Of a DNA stretch of 19,349 nucleotides, positions 13,832 through 19,349 are shown one piece after another; the first letter of the stretch is position 1; each line of letters starts with the position of its first letter. Under the pieces are notes generated by a model that was not told where the DNA came from, ran no database searches, and worked only from the letters and a program-made list of their open reading frames with translations. The DNA comes from Actinomycetota bacterium (lineage in GTDB: Bacteria > Actinomycetota > Actinomycetes > Streptosporangiales > Streptosporangiaceae), in contig PMST01000299.1 of assembly GCA_003168295.1 (NCBI GenBank), forward strand, positions 1 to 19,349. Reading direction: 5' to 3'. A program made the position numbers and the translations under genes.

Positions 13832-14268
13832 CGCCGCTCGGCGTCGGTGGGTGCGAGCTCGAGTGCCCGGCGGTAGGCGGCGGCCTGGTCACTTCGCCCG
13901 AGTCGGCGCAGCAGGTTGGCATGGGTGGCCGGGGGCGGTCGGCGCGGTCGCGTGACAGGCGGCGATCGCGGCCATCAGCTGGTAGGGGCCTGGCCGGCCG
14001 AGGCGGACCGCGGCGTCCAGGACCGCGGATGCCTCGCTGATGGCGGGGGTGTCCCACAGGGCGCGGTCCTGGTGCTCCGGGTTACCAGGTCGCCGGCGTC
14101 GTCGGTGCGGGCGGCGCTGCGGGCATGGTGGAGGACCATGAGGGCGAGCAGGCCCAGCGCTTCGGGCTCATCGGGCATCAGCTCCGCGAGGAGGCGGGCC
14201 AGGCGGATGGCCTCGGCGCACAGCGCCTGGCGCACCAGGTCGACGCCCGCGCTCGCGCCATAGCCCTG
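13789..14268 (-). pseudogene. ECF42-type sigma factor (TPR-tailed) remnant
   Basis: Read on the minus strand in two frames, pieces of the C-terminal extension typical of ECF42 factors appear in order. They are GYGASAGVDLVRQALCAEAI and RLARLLAELMPDEPEALGLL (from about 14268), then ALMVLHHARSAARTDDAGDLV. A frameshift near 14085 leads to ALWDTPAISEASAVLDAAVR and LGRPGPYQLMAAIAACHAT. After an internal gap of roughly 70 residues come HANLLRRLGRSDQAAAYRRA and LELAPTDAERRYLTRRLAET, ending at TAG 13791-13789. The sigma regions 2 and 4 are missing altogether. Broken beyond function. ECF42 factors normally sit beside YCII/DGPF genes; such a gene lies 4.6 kb away at 8828-9145. Confidence 0.8.
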
Positions 14269-14335
14269 CGCATCCCGGGCGGGGGCGGGCGCACCGGGTC
14301 TTATTGTGCATCAGCGGTAGCTGGCGCCTCAGGGG

Positions 14336-14512
14336 TTACGCGGAAATGACCGTATCGGTGTCGCCGGACAGGAGTTGCTGCGGGATCTGGGTGAAGGTGT
14401 ACTGGGCCGAGGTTCCGGGCGCGAGCGTGAACGTCCAGATGACGTCGAAGCGGTCGTCTGGCCATGCTGAGGGGATGACCGTTCCCGCGACGGCCGGCAG
14501 CGACGAGGCGAG
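14336..14512 (-). pseudogene. 3' fragment of a histidine phosphatase gene (duplicate of 15321-15498)
   Basis: About 58 codons on the minus strand, ending at TAA 14338-14336, repeat the C-terminus of the intact phosphatase at 15319-15963 (LASSLPAVAGTVIP, DRFDVIW, LAPGT, YTFTQIPQQL). The DNA aligns with one 3-base length difference and many substitutions. About 35 bases downstream of the stop are also similar (14301-14335 with about 15284-15318). The 5' part of the gene is missing: at 14512-14517 the sequence switches to the oxidoreductase fragment. Confidence 0.85.
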
Positions 14513-14516
14513 CGAG

Positions 14517-15263
14517 CTGGTGAACTGGTGGCTGGGCAGCGAGCCGCAGGAGGTGTTCGGCTACGGCCGGCTCGGCTTCTACGGCGCGGACGCCGGGATA
14601 CGCCACGGGCTCCGCCGCGACTATCAGCGTGCATACAACTCGCCGCAGGCGAGGGATGACCCCTTCGCCCTGGACATATCCGGCCACCAGGGGCTGCGGG
14701 AGCTGTACCTCGACGCCGAATCCGACAGCGGCTACATCCGCGACCGGAACGTCTTCGACGGCGAGATCAGCATCGAGGACGACATGGCCGTTCTCGTACG
14801 TTACGTCACCGGAGCGTCGATGTCCTACCACCTGACGGCCTACTCCCCGTGGGAGGGCTACCGGGTCATGTTCAACGGAAGCGCGGGACGGCTAGAGCTC
14901 GAGGTGGTGGAAAGCCACTGGCAGCCGCGGCCGGACCAGACCGTGCCGACGACCGGTGCCATCCATGGAGAGGTCGCCATGGCCAACGCCGGCGGGGCCA
15001 CGATCCGGGTGCGCAGGCTGTGGGAGCCGCCGACCGATACGTTCGTGGCCGGCGGCCACGGGGGCCACGGGGGCGGCGACGAGCGAATGCTGACCGCGCT
15101 GTACGGGCCGCCGGATCTCGGCGCAGAACCCGTGTCGGCCGACGCGGCCCGCCAGAGCGCGAACCAGCGTGACGGCGCCCTGGCGCTTGCCGTCGGCGTC
15201 GCAGCCAACGAATGCTTCGTTACCGGGCAGCCGGTCCGAATCGCCGACCTGGTCGAGTTCAGG
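14517..15263 (+). pseudogene. Gfo/Idh/MocA oxidoreductase, C-terminal fragment (paralogue of 5947-7284)
   Basis: Bases 14517-15263 align with 6532-7278 without any gap (constant offset 7985), about nine bases in ten identical by eye. They encode residues 196-444 of the intact protein, with mostly conservative changes (for example YQRAYNSPQARDDPF against YQRAHNSPQAIQDPF). The Rossmann domain, the E-K-P motif and the catalytic histidines are absent, so it cannot be an active dehydrogenase. An open frame of 350 codons (14304-15356) spans it, but its first ~70 and last ~30 codons are antisense to phosphatase-derived DNA. The ratio of silent to replacement changes suggests that it came from a functional paralogue rather than from recent copying of the gene upstream. 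Confidence 0.88.
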
Positions 15264-15318
15264 CGGCGTCGGCGGGACGAGTTATGTGGGTATCAGGGGT
15301 TGCTAGGCGCCGCGGGGG

Positions 15319-15963
15319 TTATACCGGAATTACCGTGTCGGCGTCGCCGGATATGAGCTGCTGCGGGATCTGGGTGAAGGTGTACTGGAGCGGGGCTGTA
15401 CCAGGAGCGAGGGTGAACACCCAGATGACGTCGAAACGGTCGCCGGGCCACGCCTGGGGGATGACCGTTCCGGCGACGGCAGGCAGCGACGAGGCGAGGG
15501 ACGGAATGTGGTCGTGCTCCCAGCAGATCAGCACGACGCCGGAATACTGGGTCACCACGGCGGAGGCGAGGGCGGGTTCATCGCCCTCGGCATAGGCGGA
15601 GACGATGGCCAGCCCGAGGCGGTCACTCAGGGCCTGGATCGTCTGGTGGGTCCGGTGGTCAGCTGTCTTGTCGGCGCTTCCGTAGGAGGGCGAGAGCAAG
15701 GTGGCGGGAGTCTGAAGTCCGGCTTGGAGCGGGCCGGTGGCGGGATCGAAAAGGACGGCCAGCGCTCCGGAACGCTGCCAGCCCGTGGGCAGCAGGGAAT
15801 GCGGATTCTGATTTCCCTGGAAATCGACGCCGAATGGCGGGACCGGAGCGGGAGGAGTCTGCCCCGGAGCGACGACCGGCGGATCATCGGGCTTTTCACC
15901 GTGACGGATGATGTAAATAATGTCCGGAGGTGCAGTTGTGGCTTGTTCGGGTTGCTGACTCAT
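15319..15963 (-). CDS. Histidine phosphatase family protein (phosphoglycerate-mutase-like)
   Basis: A 214-residue protein with the R-H-G signature in DIIYIIRHGEKPDD (Arg20-His21-Gly22-Glu23, His21 being the phospho-acceptor). The family's L-x-x-x-G-x-x-R segment is LLPTGWQRSGALAVLF, and the second catalytic histidine lies in VVLICWEHDHIPSL. The long Pro-rich insert after the R-H-G motif and the low overall similarity to PGM or SixA leave the substrate open. There is no signal peptide, so it is cytoplasmic. ATG 15963 is preceded by GGGAGGGG, a good ribosome site. The 3' end faces the oxidoreductase fragment, and its own last 60 codons are repeated at 14336-14512. Confidence 0.87.
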   Translation of the reverse strand: MSQQPEQATTAPPDIIYIIRHGEKPDDPPVVAPGQTPPAPVPPFGVDFQGNQNPHSLLPTGWQRSGALAVLFDPATGPLQAGLQTPATLLSPSYGSADKTADHRTHQTIQALSDRLGLAIVSAYAEGDEPALASAVVTQYSGVVLICWEHDHIPSLASSLPAVAGTVIPQAWPGDRFDVIWVFTLAPGTAPLQYTFTQIPQQLISGDADTVIPV

Positions 15964-16070
15964 GATGGCCCCTCCCGTGAATCTCGTCTGCGCAGGCCAG
16001 CCTCATTATCTAGTGTGCCGTTCTCGGGCGGGATTATGAATGCGTGTCGCCATCGCATCATTGCGAAGGT

Positions 16071-16107
16071 TTGTAAAATTGTGAAGGCTTATTAATTTGC
16101 TTATCAC
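16071..16107 (+). promoter_or_regulatory. Candidate promoter of the DUF4129-MoxR-DUF58 operon
   Basis: The only AT-rich patch in the 276-base divergent region 15964-16239. Two overlapping readings exist: TTGTAA (16071-16076), 16 bases, TAATTT (16093-16098); or TTGTGA (16079-16084), 17 bases, TATCAC (16102-16107). Nothing else is evident in this intergenic stretch. Confidence 0.4.
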
Positions 16108-16239
16108 CGGCGCCGGAAGCGGCGCGCTTGGTGCGCAACGCGGCGTCACCACCGGCTTCACCTGACCGTGACCAGCGGCGAGTATGGTTTGCAGGCAAAG
16201 ACGGATACGGGCCATCCGTCACAACGAGAAACCGAGAAC

Positions 16240-17298
16240 ATGACCAGCCGCCAGCCGGGAACTACACCGCCGGGCCGTGTGGGCATGACGGACACCGGAA
16301 CGCCTGGTAACACGGGAACGCCGGACGCCGTGCGCCGGCCGGGCTCGGGGCCGCGCGGAGCGGGCTCGGGGCCACCCGGGACGGTGCTGGTGCTGCCGTT
16401 GACGCTGCTGATCATCCTGGGGCTGACCGGGCTGCGCGGCGCGGTGGCGGAGCCGCGCTGGGACGGGCCGCTGCATCGTGACGGGGTGGTCATCGGCCTC
16501 GCGCTCGAGGTCGTGCTAGGGGTCCTGCTCGTGATCACGATCAGGCGCCGGGCCGCCGCGCAAGCGGTCAACGCGGCGCCGGTCAACGCGGTCGCGGTCA
16601 AGCTGCGCGGGGTGCTCCTCTTCGTGCTCAGCACGGGTACGGTCGCGGTGGCGGTGACCATCATCGTCGGCCTGCACCTGCGTCTCTTCTCTGGCAAAGT
16701 CAACCCACTGCCAACCCAGCTGGCACCGAAATTGAAACTGTCGCCACCTCCGGCGCTCAAACCGCACAGCTCGTTCACCGTCCATCTCCCTCTTGCCGCT
16801 CTCCTGTACGGCTTGCTCGTCGCGGTGCTCCTAGCCGCGGTCGTGCTCAGCATCTGGTGGGCTCGGCGGTTCCGGCCATCCGGCGAGAGCAGGGACAACG
16901 GTTTCATTGCGGAGGACCCGGAGGACTTGCGGGAGGCGGTGGAGTCGGGCCGGTCGGCGCTGCGCACCATCGACGACGCGCGGGCCGCCATCATCGCGTG
17001 CTACCTGGCGATGGAAGCCAGCCTGGCCGAACGCGGCGCGGCCCGGGCCATCGCCGATACCCCCGACGAGCTCCTGACGCGCGCCCAGGCCACCGGGATC
17101 GTGCGCGGCACCGCCGCCGCGCGGCTGACCGCGCTCTTTTACGAGGCCAGGTTCTCCAGCCACCCGCTGGACCGCAGCCAGCGTGACGCGGCCGCCCACG
17201 CGCTCGACGAACTCGCCGCCGCGCTCGCCGAAGCCGAAGCCGCGCTCGCCGAAGCCGCGACGGGCGGAGCGGGACCAGCAGCAGGGGCGGGTGCTTGA
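16240..17298 (+). CDS. DUF4129-domain membrane protein of a MoxR operon
   Basis: With ATG 16240 the protein has 352 residues. A Gly/Pro/Thr-rich N-terminal tail (1-47) precedes helix 1 (about 48-65). Further helices lie at about 83-101, 124-146 and 184-207; a Pro-rich loop (about 155-178) lies between helices 3 and 4. The soluble C-terminus (about 240-325) is the DUF4129 domain: DDARAAIIACYLAMEASLAE, then D-T-P-D-E-L-L-T-R-A and LTALFYEARFSSHPLD. It ends in a low-complexity Ala/Glu coiled stretch. The start is uncertain (GTG 16168 and ATG 16285 are in frame; none has a good ribosome site). DUF4129 proteins accompany MoxR/DUF58 genes; a role in envelope-associated protein maturation is inferred. 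Confidence 0.82.
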   Translation: MTSRQPGTTPPGRVGMTDTGTPGNTGTPDAVRRPGSGPRGAGSGPPGTVLVLPLTLLIILGLTGLRGAVAEPRWDGPLHRDGVVIGLALEVVLGVLLVITIRRRAAAQAVNAAPVNAVAVKLRGVLLFVLSTGTVAVAVTIIVGLHLRLFSGKVNPLPTQLAPKLKLSPPPALKPHSSFTVHLPLAALLYGLLVAVLLAAVVLSIWWARRFRPSGESRDNGFIAEDPEDLREAVESGRSALRTIDDARAAIIACYLAMEASLAERGAARAIADTPDELLTRAQATGIVRGTAAARLTALFYEARFSSHPLDRSQRDAAAHALDELAAALAEAEAALAEAATGGAGPAAGAGA

Positions 17299-17867
17299 TG
17301 AGCTCTGAGGATGCGCACGCCGCGGCAGGGGACGGGACGGTTAGTCCGTGGCGGGGGACGAGGCCGGAGCTGGTCATCGCGGGGGTGCTGGCTGCGGCGG
17401 CGGCCGTGGCGGGCTACCTGATGGCCGGGTGGACGGGCCTGTCGGTGGTGGTCATCACGGCGGCGGCGATCGCGCTGCTCGTGCTGCGCGCCCTGCTGCC
17501 GCAGCTGACCCCGGACCAGTCGAGGAAGGCCAGGGAAAAGCCGACGGCGCGCACGCTGAGCGGCTACTCGCACCGCAGGTTCGTGGTGCGGACCGCGTCG
17601 AGCAGCCTGGCCTTCTACAACGGCGAGCTGAGACCGGTCCTGGAGCATCTGCTGGCCGCCCGGCTGACCGAACGCCACGGCGTTAACCTCTACCAGGACC
17701 CGGCCGCCGCCCGCGGGCTGCTGTGCCGGAGCCCCCGCGACGCCGGCCTGTGGGCCTGGATCGATCCGGCGGGCAGGCCGAAGGAACCCGCGCGAGGCCA
17801 TTCGGAGCAACCGGGTATCCCCCGGCGCACGCTGGCGCATCTCATCGACCGATTGGAGCAATTGTGA
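17298..17867 (+). CDS. Small two-helix membrane protein of the MoxR operon
   Basis: A 189-residue protein starting at ATG 17298, which overlaps the previous stop as TGATG. Two adjacent hydrophobic helices (about 25-45 and 47-67) are followed by a soluble domain with SGYSHRRFVVRTASSSLAFY, RPVLEHLLAARLTERHGVNL, a W-A-W-I-D-P motif and a final helix RRTLAHLIDRLEQL. I do not recognise a named family, but proteins with this layout sit in the same slot between DUF4129 and MoxR genes in actinobacteria. The stop overlaps the MoxR start (GTGA at 17864-17867). Probably a membrane partner of the MoxR complex. Confidence 0.75.
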   Translation: MSSEDAHAAAGDGTVSPWRGTRPELVIAGVLAAAAAVAGYLMAGWTGLSVVVITAAAIALLVLRALLPQLTPDQSRKAREKPTARTLSGYSHRRFVVRTASSSLAFYNGELRPVLEHLLAARLTERHGVNLYQDPAAARGLLCRSPRDAGLWAWIDPAGRPKEPARGHSEQPGIPRRTLAHLIDRLEQL

Positions 17868-18877
17868 CTACCGCCATGAGGACGACGGAACAGACGGCGC
17901 AGACGTGCACGGCCATCCTGGATGAGCTCGAGCGGGCGGTCGTCGGCCGTCGCCGGACCCTGGAGCTGGTGCTGATCGGCATCCTGGCCGGCGGTCACGT
18001 CCTGCTCGAAGACCTGCCCGGGCTGGGCAAGACGCTGATCGCGCGGTCGTTCGCGCGGGTGCTCGGCCTGGACTTTGCCCGCATCCAGTTCACCCCGGAC
18101 CTGCTGCCCTCCGACGTGGTCGGCGCTCCGCTGTACGACCAGCGATCGGCCGACATGGTGTTCCGGCCAGGACCGGTGTTCACCCAGCTGCTGCTGGCCG
18201 ACGAGATCAACCGGACACCGCCGAAGACTCAGGCGGCGCTGCTCGAGGCGATGGGCGAGGGCCAGGTGAGCGTGGACGGGCAGACCCGCAGGCTGCCCCA
18301 GCCGTTCATCGTGCTGGCCACGGACAACCCGATCGAGTACGAGGGCACCTATGAGCTGCCCGAAGCTCAGCTCGACCGGTTCCTGATGCGGCTGCGCCTT
18401 GGTTACCTGACGGCCGGCGACGAAACGGCCATGCTCCGGCGCCGGGTGGACCGCGCCGCCGAGCAGGTGGAGCTGCGGCCGGTCACCGGCCCGGACGGGG
18501 TGCTCGCCATGCGGGAGACGCTCGAGCGGGTGGAGATCACCGCCGACCTGCTCGATTACATCGTGGCCATCGTCACCGCGACCAGGAACGACCCGCAGGT
18601 CCAGGTCGGGGCCAGCCCGCGCGGCGGCCTCGCCCTGGTCCAGCTGGCCCGCGGCCAGGCGCTGGTTAACCAGCGCGACTACGTGATCCCCGACGACATC
18701 AAGCAGGTGGCGGTGCCGGCCCTGGCGCACCGGGTCACCCTGCGGCCGGAGCTGTGGGTGCGCCAGGTCTCCTCCGATGAGGTGGTGACCAAGTTGCTCG
18801 CGGCCGTGCCGACGCCGAGAACCGACCCGAACGCGCGGGCCAGCGGCCGTGACCAGGCTCAGGTTGTCACCGGCTGA
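17864..18877 (+). CDS. MoxR-family AAA+ ATPase
   Basis: A 337-residue cytoplasmic AAA+ ATPase. Walker A is at 49-57 (EDLPGLGKT), Walker B at 109-114 (LLLADE) continuing as I-N-R-T-P-P-K-T-Q-A-A-L-L-E-A-M, sensor 1 at 152-156 (A-T-D-N-P, where MoxR proteins usually have A-T-Q-N-P) and the PEAQLDRFLMR box at 166-176. The C-terminal lid holds GASPRGGLALVQLARGQA (about 247-264) with a sensor-2 arginine. GTG 17864 is chosen because it overlaps the preceding stop and has TTGGAG upstream; ATG 17876 is the alternative. MoxR ATPases work as chaperones with the DUF58 (VWA-like) protein encoded next. The family is certain; the client is unknown. Confidence 0.95.
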   Translation: MTTAMRTTEQTAQTCTAILDELERAVVGRRRTLELVLIGILAGGHVLLEDLPGLGKTLIARSFARVLGLDFARIQFTPDLLPSDVVGAPLYDQRSADMVFRPGPVFTQLLLADEINRTPPKTQAALLEAMGEGQVSVDGQTRRLPQPFIVLATDNPIEYEGTYELPEAQLDRFLMRLRLGYLTAGDETAMLRRRVDRAAEQVELRPVTGPDGVLAMRETLERVEITADLLDYIVAIVTATRNDPQVQVGASPRGGLALVQLARGQALVNQRDYVIPDDIKQVAVPALAHRVTLRPELWVRQVSSDEVVTKLLAAVPTPRTDPNARASGRDQAQVVTG

Positions 18878-19349
18878 TGTCGTCCTCCATTGAGCCGAAC
18901 GATCGCTTGTTTCGCGTGCCCGGTCATGAGCTTGAGGTGCACTGGAGATCGTCGCGGCACGCGCGCCGCCTGCTCACGCTGGGCATCGCCGGGGTGTTTA
19001 TCGCCTTGCTCGCCCGGCGTCCGGAGTTCGCGGGCGTGGCGGCCCCGGCGCTGCTGCTGCTCGGGGCAGGCCGGGTGCAGCGACGGCCGGCCCGGATCGG
19101 CGTGCGGGTGCGGCCGAGTGCGACCCGGGCCTTCGAGGGCGAGCTGGTCGCCCTGGACGTGCGGGCCGAGGGCCAAGGTGATAGTCACGTCCGGTGGACG
19201 CTGCACCCTGGTACGGACATCGATCCGGGTGACGTCACCGCCGCCGACGGGGCGCAGGCCCGCTTCACCTTCACCCCGGAGCGCTGGGGACGGCGGGAGA
19301 TCGGCACCATGGACGTGGTGCTGCGCGACCGCTGGCGGCTGGCCGAGGG
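18877..19349 (+). CDS. DUF58 protein, N-terminal part (runs off the window)
   Basis: ATG 18877 overlaps the MoxR stop as TGATG, and the frame is open to the end of the window (157 codons). Two hydrophobic helices (about 29-47 and 52-67) separated by a short RRPEFAG loop are followed by the beta-rich region of DUF58 proteins (IGVRVRPSATRAFEGELVAL, then the RFTFTPERWGRREIG strand and VVLRDRWRLAEG, the usual lead into the F-x-P-L-R-x-Y region). The VWA-like DUF58 domain itself lies beyond the edge. It completes the MoxR-DUF58 pair and is translationally coupled. Confidence 0.88.
   Translation, partial: MSSSIEPNDRLFRVPGHELEVHWRSSRHARRLLTLGIAGVFIALLARRPEFAGVAAPALLLLGAGRVQRRPARIGVRVRPSATRAFEGELVALDVRAEGQGDSHVRWTLHPGTDIDPGDVTAADGAQARFTFTPERWGRREIGTMDVVLRDRWRLAE

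Noticed and set aside
16001..16061. CATAAT and GATAAT boxes upstream of the phosphatase as promoters
   Set aside because: Neither has a convincing -35 partner at 16-18 bases, so no promoter is called.

Overview
The window is high-GC DNA from a filamentous-type actinobacterium. The reasons are strong G/C third-position bias, GTG starts, tightly overlapping operons (ATGA, GTGA, TGATG), a possible leaderless gene, an ECF sigma factor with a SnoaL tail, and a MoxR/DUF58/DUF4129 operon. The genus cannot be fixed from the sequence. No tRNA, rRNA or CRISPR array was seen.

Region 1 (1-7284, +) is a carbohydrate uptake and catabolism operon. It encodes the end of an ABC solute-binding protein, two permeases, a DUF624 (YesL-type) membrane protein, a large clan GH-A-like glycosidase with three beta-sandwich modules and no signal peptide, and a Gfo/Idh/MocA oxidoreductase. 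The layout suggests that an oligosaccharide or glycoside is imported and then cleaved and oxidised inside the cell. There is no ATPase gene here, so the transporter probably uses a shared MsmK-type ATPase.

Region 2 (7446-13831) is packed with small regulators, each beside a small ligand-binding-fold protein. The units are: a minus-strand SRPBCC-ArsR-SRPBCC operon behind a strong promoter; a YCII protein divergent from a SnoaL-tailed ECF sigma factor; an ArsR gene overlapping an SRPBCC-YCII fusion; and a SnoaL-like protein divergent from a MarR regulator, with a 26-bp perfect palindrome between face-to-face promoters. Broken pieces lie among them: an internally deleted TniA/Mu-type transposase, the N-terminus of an alpha/beta hydrolase, and an unrecognised C-terminal fragment.

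Region 3 (about 13608-15320) is a mosaic of gene remains. It holds a foreign-looking tail on the MarR frame, a deleted and frameshifted ECF42-type sigma factor, the last ~58 codons of a histidine phosphatase, and the C-terminal 248 codons of a second Gfo/Idh/MocA gene that aligns without gaps to the intact gene 8 kb upstream. The intact histidine phosphatase follows at 15319-15963 (-).

Region 4 (16240-19349, +) is a MoxR operon: DUF4129 membrane protein, a small two-helix membrane protein, the MoxR AAA+ ATPase and the start of a DUF58 protein, which runs off the window. All four genes overlap by 1-4 bases, which suggests translational coupling.
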